From Hyphomicrobiaceae bacterium (GTDB lineage Bacteria > Pseudomonadota > Alphaproteobacteria > Rhizobiales > Hyphomicrobiaceae): a stretch of 33,737 bases of DNA. Shown piece by piece: positions 1-6,952 of this stretch (its first letter is position 1; every line of letters begins with the position of its first letter). Under the pieces are notes generated by a model. It worked only from the letters and a program-made list of their open reading frames with translations, did not search any database and was not told where the DNA came from. Made by a program: the position numbers and the translations under genes. The DNA lies in contig JANXWC010000186.1 in assembly GCA_025351355.1 (NCBI GenBank), forward strand, positions 1-33,737, written 5' to 3'.

Positions 1-483
1 TTCGAGCATCACGGCAAAGATGCGCTGCCGGTAATCGAGAATGCCGGTATTATTGTCCGATTGATCCTCGGCAAAGCTTACGGCCAGTCGGCGCCGGCAA
101 GCACATTCTCCGAGATGTTTTACGCTGATGTGCAGCTTGACGCAGGTGCGCGGCTGCCGCTGCCGGACGAGCATGAAGATCGTGGTTTGTATGTTTTGGA
201 CGGATCCGTGGTCGTCGCCGGCCAGTCGTTTTCCGCCGGACGAATGGTGGTGTTCCGTCCGAACGATCGCATTGCAGTCGCGGCCGGGCCAGAAGGTGCG
301 CGTTTGATGATTCTCGGCGGCGCGACGTTGAACGGTCCCCGTTATATCTGGTGGAATTTCGTTTCTTCGAGCCAAGCGAAGATCGAACATGCCAAACAAC
401 AATGGCAGCGAGGCGAATGGGGGCGTGGCCAGTTTGACCTTCCGCCCGATGATCGCAATGAATTCATTCCGCTGCCGGACTAG
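1..483 (+). CDS. Pirin family protein, C-terminal part (5' end outside window)
   Basis: The reading frame is open from the first base to the TAG at 481-483, so only the C-terminal 160 residues are visible. The segment fits the C-terminal cupin of pirins: a stretch with EMFYADVQLDAG, a glycine-rich turn near RGLYVLDGSVVVAG, the block LMILGGATLNGPRYIWWNFV, then a polar tail ending FIPLPD. Pirins are two-cupin, metal-binding proteins of the cytoplasm; some act as quercetinases and others as redox or transcription cofactors, so the substrate here is unknown. The metal-binding N-terminal cupin is not in the window. The last 13 bases belong to a 29-bp tandem duplication that runs over the stop codon. 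A small acetyltransferase gene follows on the same strand. Confidence 0.85.
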   Translation, partial: FEHHGKDALPVIENAGIIVRLILGKAYGQSAPASTFSEMFYADVQLDAGARLPLPDEHEDRGLYVLDGSVVVAGQSFSAGRMVVFRPNDRIAVAAGPEGARLMILGGATLNGPRYIWWNFVSSSQAKIEHAKQQWQRGEWGRGQFDLPPDDRNEFIPLPD

Positions 484-528
484 CACGTCGACCACGGAGG
501 CTGCCGGACTAGCACGTCGACCACGGAG
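471..528 (+). repeat. Perfect 29-bp tandem duplication across the pirin stop codon
   Basis: Bases 471-499 and 500-528 are identical. Each begins gctgccggactag and ends gaccacggag. The first copy carries the last codons and TAG stop of the pirin gene. The second copy lies wholly in the gap and brings the GGAG that sits 10 bases before the acetyltransferase ATG. The identity implies a recent slippage or duplication event. Confidence 0.95.
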
Positions 529-538
529 AACGCCGCCC

Positions 539-835
539 ATGCCGACTATTCACATCGAACGTGAACTTGCCGATACGCGCTGCCGTTACGTGGCCCGCAT
601 CGACGGCGTGGCAGGCGAAGCGGAATTAGTTTTCACACAACGCGGGCCAGACGTGGTCAGCGCCGATCACACGGAGGCACCCGCCACCATGCGCGGCACC
701 GGCGCGGCGCTCGCTTTGGTCGAACGACTGGTCGCCGATGCCCGCCGAGAGCACTTCAAAATCATACCCCGATGCTCGTATGTAGCCGCGCAGTTCAAGC
801 GGCATGTCGAGTGGGCCGATGTGATGGCGGCCTGA
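539..835 (+). CDS. Small GNAT-like N-acetyltransferase (Acetyltransf_CG type)
   Basis: This is a 98-residue protein of the short GCN5-related family whose members are about 90-100 residues long. The core is visible as HTEAPATMRGTGAALALVE, a compressed acetyl-CoA binding loop (RGTGAA), followed by KIIPRCSYVAAQFKRH, the usual end of the family. The ATG at 539 is preferred because GGAG lies 10 bases upstream and the protein then begins directly with the first beta strand; the upstream in-frame extension would overlap the pirin gene. These proteins are cytosolic and their acceptors are generally unknown. The gene follows the pirin gene by 55 bases and may be cotranscribed with it. Confidence 0.8.
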   Translation: MPTIHIERELADTRCRYVARIDGVAGEAELVFTQRGPDVVSADHTEAPATMRGTGAALALVERLVADARREHFKIIPRCSYVAAQFKRHVEWADVMAA

Positions 836-845
836 GCCGCCGTTG

Positions 846-2093
846 TTATTGAAACCGCTCAATGCGGTATGGCTTGGGATCGGTGAACGGCGTCTCGCCG
901 GTTACCATTTCAGCCAGCAGCCGGCCTGACACGGGGCCCAACGTGAACCCCAGGTGATGGTGACCGAAATCGGCCCATAGGCCTTTCAGCCCTGGCACCG
1001 GGCCGATGGCTGGCAGCATGTCCGGCAGACACGGCCGGCGCCCGAGCCATGGTTGCGGATCGACACGGTTTTCCAATGGGAACAGATGTCGCGCGGCGGG
1101 TTCGACGCGCTCAAGTTGTGCTGGTGTCGGTGGCCCGTCGCGCCGCGCGAATTCGGCACCCGTCGTCAGGCGAATGCCCTTCGTCATGGCGGTCAGTACG
1201 TAGCCATTGTCTGTATCGAGTACGGGGCGGTTGAGCGTGGCATTGCCGCGCGCCGAATAGTGCATGTGATAGCCGCGCTTGGAGCCGAGCGGTATGGAGA
1301 ACTTGAACTTGTGCAACACATCGTCCGACCAGGGACCGAGGCAGATGACGGCCTCGCGTGCGACGATCGGGCCATGATCGCCGAGCACCTCCCAGTTGCC
1401 ATCGGTGCGTTGTACGAGCGTACGCGCTTCACCACGCTGGATCTTGCCGCCGCGTTTTAAAAACAACTCGCCGTAGGCTTTGCCGACGGCGCCGGGATCG
1501 GGCACGCTGACCGGATCGGGCATTAGCAATGCGCCATGCAATCGTTCTGTGAGATGCGGTTCGAGTTCGCGAATCCGATCCGGCGTGATGGGCTCGAAAT
1601 TGACGCCGTATTTGAGCCGGTCGGCGGTTTCCTTCGTCACAGCCGCATCGAACGCCTGAGCCGTCCGGTAGAGCCGCAGATATCCGGTTCGTCTCAGCAT
1701 GCCTTCGATGCCGGCTTCCCGCATCAGCGCCTCGTGCTCTGTGATCGACGCCAGCACCAAGGGCTTTGCGCCCTGCGCTGTCCGCGCCTGGCCGGCTTCA
1801 TCCGACGCTCGGAAATACCGCCACAGCCACGGCGCCATTTTCGGTAACGCGGACCAATGCAGGTTAGCTTCCGGCAGCATGTTGAAGGCGTATTGCGCGA
1901 GCTTCAGCGGGTCGTGCGGGAACGGATAAGGCACCACGCCTTCCACCTGGATGATGCCGGCGTTGCCATAACTGGTCTGGTCGGCAACGCCGCCGCGATC
2001 GACCAGCACCACACTGCGTTCACGCTTCTGCAGGTGCAGTGCCGCCGACACGCCAACCATGCCAGCGCCGAGGACCATGATGTCAGTCGTCAT
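846..2093 (-). CDS. FAD-dependent D-amino-acid dehydrogenase-like oxidoreductase (DadA family)
   Basis: The 415-residue product has the DAO fold. An N-terminal Rossmann motif GAGMVG lies at residues 9-14, with Asp32 at the end of the second strand for the ribose of FAD, and a C-terminal FAD/substrate segment containing GHHHLGFTLGPVSGRL. Length and architecture match the small subunit of D-amino acid dehydrogenase, which oxidatively deaminates D-amino acids to 2-oxo acids and passes electrons to the respiratory chain at the inner membrane. Other DAO-family substrates such as hydroxyproline or glycine-type amines cannot be excluded. AGGT lies a few bases before the ATG at 2093. No alanine racemase gene is adjacent. 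It converges with the acetyltransferase gene with only 10 bases between them. Confidence 0.8.
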   Translation of the reverse strand: MTTDIMVLGAGMVGVSAALHLQKRERSVVLVDRGGVADQTSYGNAGIIQVEGVVPYPFPHDPLKLAQYAFNMLPEANLHWSALPKMAPWLWRYFRASDEAGQARTAQGAKPLVLASITEHEALMREAGIEGMLRRTGYLRLYRTAQAFDAAVTKETADRLKYGVNFEPITPDRIRELEPHLTERLHGALLMPDPVSVPDPGAVGKAYGELFLKRGGKIQRGEARTLVQRTDGNWEVLGDHGPIVAREAVICLGPWSDDVLHKFKFSIPLGSKRGYHMHYSARGNATLNRPVLDTDNGYVLTAMTKGIRLTTGAEFARRDGPPTPAQLERVEPAARHLFPLENRVDPQPWLGRRPCLPDMLPAIGPVPGLKGLWADFGHHHLGFTLGPVSGRLLAEMVTGETPFTDPKPYRIERFQ

Positions 2094-2105
2094 ATCTACC
2101 TACTG

Positions 2106-2120
2106 GCATGCTTCGCATGC
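2106..2120 (-). promoter_or_regulatory. GCATGC-TTC-GCATGC repeat/hairpin in the dadA-like leader
   Basis: Two GCATGC hexamers, each itself palindromic, are separated by three bases and lie 13-27 bases upstream of the DadA-like start codon. They can pair as a hairpin just above the ribosome binding site or act as a two-part protein site. This is a sequence observation only; no regulator is known here. Confidence 0.3.
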
Positions 2121-2191
2121 GGTTAGCTGCTGGCGTGCGTTGACCGTTGGTACGCTCTGCGTCGGGGGTGGCGCAACTGCGATGCCTGAGC

Positions 2192-2500
2192 CTATCTTTT
2201 CTCTGGCGGCACGTCTTTATGCAATTCGGCGAAGCCCGTGACATCGGATGCCTGCCATTTAAGCTTAACCCTGTCGGTCGAGGCCGGCTGCTTGGTAAGC
2301 CCCACGCCTGGCCGTCGTTCGGTCGCCGGTCGGATCGGACGTGCGCTGAAACCGCCGCCGCAGTTGGGGCAGACATTTTGTAGATGCCTGTCAACGCAAT
2401 CCGCGCAGAACGTGCATTCGAAGCTGCAGATGCGCGCGTCGGTGGCAGCCGGCGGCAGATCCTTGTCGCAGTATTCGCAGTTGGGGCGCAGTTCGAGCAT
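2192..2500 (-). CDS. DUF1272 domain-containing zinc-ribbon protein
   Basis: This is a 102-residue protein whose first half is a DUF1272 domain: MLELRPNCEYCDKDLPP, then a cysteine series CSFEC, CADC and CPNCGG. Seven to eight cysteines in CxxC-like pairs indicate a small zinc-binding module. Family members are short, cytosolic and of unknown function. The C-terminal half (after ARPIRP) is longer than the core family and low in recognisable motifs. The start is placed at the ATG at 2500 because the conserved MLELRPNC begins there and AAAGG precedes it; an in-frame ATG 12 codons upstream adds nothing conserved. The gene lies downstream of, and divergent from, the orphan membrane protein gene. 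Confidence 0.8.
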   Translation of the reverse strand: MLELRPNCEYCDKDLPPAATDARICSFECTFCADCVDRHLQNVCPNCGGGFSARPIRPATERRPGVGLTKQPASTDRVKLKWQASDVTGFAELHKDVPPEKR

Positions 2501-2644
2501 GGGCGGGCCTTTAAATGTGTTTAGTCTTCCAACCATTAACGCTCAAGTCGATCGGGCGCACCCCCGATCCTGTGAGCGCTGCACCGGCATGTTGCGACGT
2601 GGCCTCTGCCGGAGGTAGACTGTTCGACGACGGCGCGATAGCAC

Positions 2645-2681
2645 TTGACAGTGCCAAGGTTGCTTGGGGAATGCCTATACT
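2645..2681 (+). promoter_or_regulatory. Candidate promoter region with embedded inverted repeat before the orphan membrane gene
   Basis: A TATACT box (2676-2681) lies 34 bases before the preferred start codon at 2716. Upstream, a consensus TTGACA (2645-2650) is 25 bases away, which is too far for a normal spacer. Between them sits the inverted repeat CCAAG-GTTG-CTTGG (2654-2667). The -10 box is the stronger element; the pairing with TTGACA is doubtful, and the inverted repeat could be an operator. Confidence 0.3.
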
Positions 2682-2715
2682 TTGCGCGGACGTGATGCGC
2701 GCCGTGGGAGCGGTT

Positions 2716-3342
2716 ATGGTCAGTGCGATAGTGCAAGATATTGTCTTCTTGTTTGGAATGACGGGCACATTTCTGAGTTTGTTGTCGCGTCTCGATCCTG
2801 ACTGGCCGTTGTGGTTGGCTGGATTAGTTGGAGCGTACAATAGCTTCGTCCATTTATTGATCCCAACCGGCTCGAAGACGGGGATGCTGCCTATTCATCC
2901 GGCCTGGGTGCAGTTGATGAATTTCTGGATTTTCGTTTTGCTCATGGCGATCGGCCCAAGAATTGTCAGCTTTGTGTTTCGCGATGATAGCCATGATGAT
3001 GAGGACGCGCTTTTCGCCACCGCAAAATATTTGCGCAAGCGAGACTCCGGGTGTGGAGTCGCGGAGCGTTGGATTGCAGAGAAGTCCGTGATCTTCCTCG
3101 TTGCGATACCTGGGACGATCACATTGGTAGCTGCATTCTTCCGTGGCAGGCCCCATGAATTGACAAGTGATTTTAACAGTCCTCCCGAGTTTGTAGGCTG
3201 GGCTCTAGTCGCGGCTCCCTTGGCAATCGGTACGATTATCGGGCGAGCTGCATTTTTGCGCCGGATCACAACAATCTTATTATTATGTGCGTTAATGTTT
3301 TGGGGCTCCCTTTTGCGCGCGACTGTCCTTCGTGATTGGTGA
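2716..3342 (+). CDS. Orphan multi-pass inner-membrane protein, function unknown
   Basis: The 208-residue product has about six hydrophobic stretches, roughly residues 5-24, 32-50, 65-88, 122-143, 158-176 and 182-203. A polar, acidic loop around residues 89-120 (DDSHDDEDALFATAKYLRKRD) separates the two halves. I recognise no family. The ATG at 2716 is chosen because GGGAG lies five bases upstream; longer in-frame starts would reach back toward the divergent DUF1272 gene and add no hydrophobic or conserved sequence. The gene is visibly richer in A and T than its neighbours, with codons such as TTA, ATT and TTT, which suggests acquisition by transfer or a poorly adapted lineage-specific gene. 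Function cannot be inferred from context. Confidence 0.6.
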   Translation: MVSAIVQDIVFLFGMTGTFLSLLSRLDPDWPLWLAGLVGAYNSFVHLLIPTGSKTGMLPIHPAWVQLMNFWIFVLLMAIGPRIVSFVFRDDSHDDEDALFATAKYLRKRDSGCGVAERWIAEKSVIFLVAIPGTITLVAAFFRGRPHELTSDFNSPPEFVGWALVAAPLAIGTIIGRAAFLRRITTILLLCALMFWGSLLRATVLRDW

Positions 3343-3601
3343 TTTGGGCCCGACACAGGCGAACTACAATTAGAGCGTCGGTAGACCTCGCAGTACCTCA
3401 TTCAACAGCGAACGTCAGGCGGTCTTCGAGTTTCCCAAAGCCTCCAAGTCTCTTCCTGGCTCGTATCGATATTTGGAAGGCGCCGTATTTGACACAGGGG
3501 GTTACAGTGGACCTCAAACGCTCGAATTCCCCGTCGACATTGCCCCACCGCGTCGCCTCTGATACTGACTCGGCAAAGCCACGCATGCCCCGGAGCCGCC
3601 G

Positions 3602-4912
3602 ATGATTCCCCGTTATTCCCGCTCCGAGATGGTGACGATCTGGTCGCCGGAGACGCGTTTCCGCATCTGGTTCGAGATCGAGGCGCACGCGGCTGCCGGC
3701 ATGGCCGAAATCGGCATGATCCCCAAGGATGCGGCAAAGACCATTTGGGAGAAGGGCTCCAAGGCCAAGTTCGATGTCGACAAGATCGACGCCATCGAGC
3801 GCGTCACCAAGCACGACGTGATCGCGTTCCTGACCCACCTCGCCGAGTTCATCGGCGATGACGCACGCTTCGTGCATCAAGGCATGACCTCCTCGGACGT
3901 GCTCGATACCTGCCTGAATATTCAGCTGGTCCGCGCCGCCAACATTCTGCACGCCGATATTGAGGCCGTCATGGCGGCGCTTAAGAAGCGCGCCTTCGAG
4001 CACAAGAATACGATTACGATTGGCCGCAGCCATGGCATCCACGGCGAGCCCACCACCTTCGGCATCAAGCTGGCGCTGGCGTACGCAGAATTCCAGCGCT
4101 GCTTGAAGCGCCTGGAAAATGCGCGCGACGAAGTTTCCACCTGCGCCATTTCCGGTGCGATGGGCACGTTCGCCAACATCGACCCACGCGTCGAGGAGTA
4201 CGTCGCCGCAAAGCTCGGCCTGGTGCCGGAGCCGGTTTCGACGCAGGTCATTCCGCGCGATCGGCATGCGATGTTCTTCGCCACGCTCGGCGTCATCGCC
4301 TCCAGCATCGAGCGGGTGGCGACCGAATTGCGCCATCTGCAACGGACGGAAGTGCTGGAAGCAGAGGAGTTCTTCTCGCCGGGACAGAAGGGTTCGTCGG
4401 CCATGCCGCACAAGCGCAATCCCGTGTTGACGGAGAATCTCACCGGCCTCGCCCGCATGGTGCGCAGCGCAGTGGTGCCGGCGCTTGAGAATGTGGCGCT
4501 GTGGCACGAGCGCGATATCTCGCACTCGTCGGTCGAGCGCATGATCGGCCCGGACGCAACGATCACCCTGGATTTCGCGCTCAATCGTCTCGCGGGCGTC
4601 ATCGACAAGCTGGTGGTTTATCCCGAGAACATGCGAAAAAATCTCGATCGTCTCGGCGGCTTGCACAATTCGCAACGCGTGCTGATCGCATTGACGCAGG
4701 CTGGCGTCAGCCGTGAGGACTCTTATGTTTATGTGCAGCGCAATGCCATGAAGACCTGGGAGCACGGCAAGGATTTTCTCGCCGAGTTGAAGGCCGACAA
4801 GGACGTCACCGCCAAGCTGTCTGCCAAACAACTCGAACAGATGTTCGACGATGCTTATCATCTCAAGCACGTCGATACGATCTTCACCCGCGTGTTTGGC
4901 AAGGGCGCTTGA
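3602..4912 (+). CDS. purB: Adenylosuccinate lyase
   Basis: The 436-residue enzyme cleaves adenylosuccinate to AMP and fumarate, and SAICAR to AICAR and fumarate, in purine synthesis in the cytosol. The fumarase/aspartase superfamily signature SSAMPHKRNP lies at residues 265-274 and contains the catalytic serine of the flexible loop. The other conserved blocks are TSSDVLDTCLNIQL near residues 96-109 and GRSHGIHGEPTTFG at 141-154 with the active-site histidines. Length matches the shorter, Bacillus-like class of PurB. GGAG lies six bases before the ATG. The gene stands alone, followed by a 285-bp gap with an inverted pair of palindromic repeats. A very long open frame exists on the opposite strand but is a codon-bias shadow. 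Confidence 0.97.
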   Translation: MIPRYSRSEMVTIWSPETRFRIWFEIEAHAAAGMAEIGMIPKDAAKTIWEKGSKAKFDVDKIDAIERVTKHDVIAFLTHLAEFIGDDARFVHQGMTSSDVLDTCLNIQLVRAANILHADIEAVMAALKKRAFEHKNTITIGRSHGIHGEPTTFGIKLALAYAEFQRCLKRLENARDEVSTCAISGAMGTFANIDPRVEEYVAAKLGLVPEPVSTQVIPRDRHAMFFATLGVIASSIERVATELRHLQRTEVLEAEEFFSPGQKGSSAMPHKRNPVLTENLTGLARMVRSAVVPALENVALWHERDISHSSVERMIGPDATITLDFALNRLAGVIDKLVVYPENMRKNLDRLGGLHNSQRVLIALTQAGVSREDSYVYVQRNAMKTWEHGKDFLAELKADKDVTAKLSAKQLEQMFDDAYHLKHVDTIFTRVFGKGA

Positions 4913-4986
4913 TCGACAACGCAGAATAGGTCGCAAACAAGTGGATCGATTGGATCATTCGTTAAGGCGCAAAAACTGCTTGAGTT

Positions 4987-5019
4987 TTCGTCATGGCCGC
5001 GGAGGCGGCCACCCAAGCA
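4987..5019 (+). repeat. Left arm of a 33-bp inverted REP-like repeat
   Basis: Bases 4987-5019 are the exact reverse complement of 5103-5135. Each arm contains its own hairpin, GGCCGC-GGAG-GCGGCC, and begins near tcatggccg, the same start as palindromic repeats common between genes in Bradyrhizobium-like genomes. The two arms form a head-to-head pair with an 83-base loop, like a bacterial interspersed mosaic element. It may also end the purB transcript. Confidence 0.85.
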
Positions 5020-5102
5020 AGCCAAAGTTGATTCGACCTTTGCCGCACAGTTTTGCGGCGTTTGCTGCCATACCTGACTTTCTAGTCGCAAAATCTGCAC
5101 CA

Positions 5103-5135
5103 TGCTTGGGTGGCCGCCTCCGCGGCCATGACGAA
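5103..5135 (-). repeat. Right arm of the 33-bp inverted REP-like repeat
   Basis: This is the second arm, identical to 4987-5019 on the other strand over all 33 bases. It ends 62 bases before the GTG start of the carboxypeptidase gene, so the pair fills most of the purB-carboxypeptidase gap. Transcribed RNA could fold either as two small hairpins or as one long stem. Confidence 0.85.
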
Positions 5136-5197
5136 CGAGGGAGTAGTTCGCAGCTTGAAGGCATCGCGGAAGTCATTTTGCTACGAGCGGCGGCGCC

Positions 5198-6874
5198 GTG
5201 ATCCTGACTGCATCATCGCGCGGAGCGCAGGCGACAGCAGCCACTCCCCAGCTGTTGCACGTGCTCGTTCTGATGTTCGCGTGCCTGCTGCCGCATCCCT
5301 CGGATGCCCAAGAGGCGAACTCGGCTAAGCGCTATATCCAGGCACCCGCAGTTCTGGCGCGCTTTCCCGACGTTCCCATCGTGATCGATACGCCTGCGCT
5401 GCGACCGGGACGCACAACCTTTACATCCCAGTCCGAGATGGAGGCGTTCATTGCCGATCTTGCTTCGGCGCCGCGCTCGGCTGCGCACCTGATGCGCCTG
5501 ACTTTGGGCACAACGCCGGGCGGTCGCAATCTGCCGGCGCTGCTGATCAGCAAGGAAGGAGCGCGCACGCCCGCCGAGATGGCAAACCTTGGCCGCCCCA
5601 TCGTCTGGCTGATCGGCCAGCAGCACGGCGACGAACCGGCCGGTGGGGAGGCGATGTTGGCGCTTGCGCAGGCGCTGTCGGACGGTGACCTGGTCCCTGT
5701 GCTCGACTCCATCTCCGTCGTCGTCATTCCCCGTGCCAATCCCGATGGCGCAGCTGCCGGCACCCGCGTCAACGCTGCCGGCCAGGACATCAACCGCGAT
5801 CACGCTCTGTTCTCTCAACCGGAGATCCGGCTCATTCACGCCTTGGTGCGCCAGTTGCCGCCGGCGCTCGTGATCGATGCGCACGAATTCACGGTCGGTC
5901 GGCGTTGGGTCGAAAAACTCGGCGGACTGCAGGCTGTCGATCTGATGGTGTTGTCGTCGACACATCCGATGACGCCAGCGCCCATCCGTGCATTGACCGA
6001 CGCGATGTTCCAGCCCGCCGTCGAGGCCGCCATTAGTTCCTACAAGCTGACCTCCTTCATCTATCACACCACGTCGTCGCGCAGCGCAGATCGCTCGATT
6101 TCGGTCGGTGGCAGCGCGCCCGGCATCGCACGCAATGCCTTCGGCCTGATGGGCGCTGTTTCGATACTTCTTGAGACGCGCGGCGTCGGTATTGGTCTCG
6201 AAAGCTACCAGCGCCGCGTGGCAACGCACGTCATCGCAGCCAAGGCACTGCTCGAAGCGGCGGCGACGCACGCGGAGTTGCTTGCTGCAACCAATAGAGC
6301 TGCGCAAGCTGTCAATGCGTCACCGATCCAAGATGTCGTCGTGGCCCATACGAACGTGCACACGGTAGTTTCGCTGCCGCTGATCGATCCGCTCACGGGC
6401 GCCGACAAGGTCGCCAGCGTCACCATGCTGGACACGCGCATCGTCACCGGCACCGAGCAGCGCTCTCGGCCGGCGGGCTATCTTATTTCTGCAGATCGCA
6501 TCGTAGCCATTCGCGCGCAAATCAAGTTGCTCGGTGCCGACATATGTCAGCTGACGCGCGCGGCAATGCTCCCCATCGAGAGTTACGATGTGCTCGACCG
6601 GACTGCCGCCGATCGCCGTGCCATCAATCCGGACGCAAGTCTGCGCGTTCGCGTGCACTCCAATCGCCGGGTCTTCGAGGCCGGCAGCATTTTCATCGGT
6701 GTTGATCAGGCTGCCGGCACGCGACTAATGCTGGCGCTCGAGCCCGATGCCCCCGGCAGCCTGTCCGCGCAGACGCTGCTCGTCGACGAGGATCCCGGTG
6801 CCATTGCCATCGCGCGGCTGCCACGCGAGGGGCTGACGCCGGAATTCCGGCAGCAACTGAACTGCACAAAATAG
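5198..6874 (+). CDS. Secreted M14 family zinc carboxypeptidase
   Basis: The 558-residue protein has an N-terminal signal peptide (hydrophobic core LLHVLVLMFACLL at about residues 19-31, cleavage probably after SDA) and an M14 carboxypeptidase domain. The zinc ligands are visible as HGDE (His143, Glu146) and the DAHE histidine (His229). NPDG at 181-184 and the substrate-binding NRD at 199-201 are present, and the general base is likely Glu326 in ILLETRG. It should hydrolyse peptide or amide bonds in the periplasm or outside; cell-wall or exogenous peptides are both possible substrates. The region after residue about 350 is long and has no recognised domain. The start is GTG without a strong ribosome binding site; an ATG at 5273 would cut into the signal peptide, so the GTG is preferred with some doubt. 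Confidence 0.85.
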   Translation: MILTASSRGAQATAATPQLLHVLVLMFACLLPHPSDAQEANSAKRYIQAPAVLARFPDVPIVIDTPALRPGRTTFTSQSEMEAFIADLASAPRSAAHLMRLTLGTTPGGRNLPALLISKEGARTPAEMANLGRPIVWLIGQQHGDEPAGGEAMLALAQALSDGDLVPVLDSISVVVIPRANPDGAAAGTRVNAAGQDINRDHALFSQPEIRLIHALVRQLPPALVIDAHEFTVGRRWVEKLGGLQAVDLMVLSSTHPMTPAPIRALTDAMFQPAVEAAISSYKLTSFIYHTTSSRSADRSISVGGSAPGIARNAFGLMGAVSILLETRGVGIGLESYQRRVATHVIAAKALLEAAATHAELLAATNRAAQAVNASPIQDVVVAHTNVHTVVSLPLIDPLTGADKVASVTMLDTRIVTGTEQRSRPAGYLISADRIVAIRAQIKLLGADICQLTRAAMLPIESYDVLDRTAADRRAINPDASLRVRVHSNRRVFEAGSIFIGVDQAAGTRLMLALEPDAPGSLSAQTLLVDEDPGAIAIARLPREGLTPEFRQQLNCTK

Positions 6875-6883
6875 AGAGGGCTG

Positions 6884-6904
6884 GCTACCGGTAGCACTCG
6901 TGCT
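6884..6904. promoter_or_regulatory. Two overlapping palindromes before mmsA
   Basis: GCTACCGGTAGC (6884-6895) is a perfect 12-bp palindrome. It overlaps a second inverted repeat, AGCAC-TC-GTGCT (6893-6904). They lie 10 bases after the carboxypeptidase stop and 49 bases before the mmsA ATG. No T tract follows, so an operator for mmsA is at least as likely as a terminator. No regulator gene is adjacent. Confidence 0.4.
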
Positions 6905-6952
6905 AAGGGTGCGGTCAGAACGCCATTTTCAGACGGTTAACGGGAGACGATC

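Noticed and set aside
3489-3520. TTGACA before purB as a sigma-70 promoter
   Set aside because: No acceptable -10 box lies 16-18 bases downstream.
3398-4936. A 512-codon open frame antisense to purB
   Set aside because: purB is certain on the plus strand. The antisense product is rich in H, R, D and G with no domain, as expected from the codon bias of a high-GC gene.
5213-6307. A 364-codon minus-strand frame inside the carboxypeptidase gene
   Set aside because: It overlaps a protein with all M14 metal ligands; its translation is arginine/glutamine/histidine-rich with no family features.
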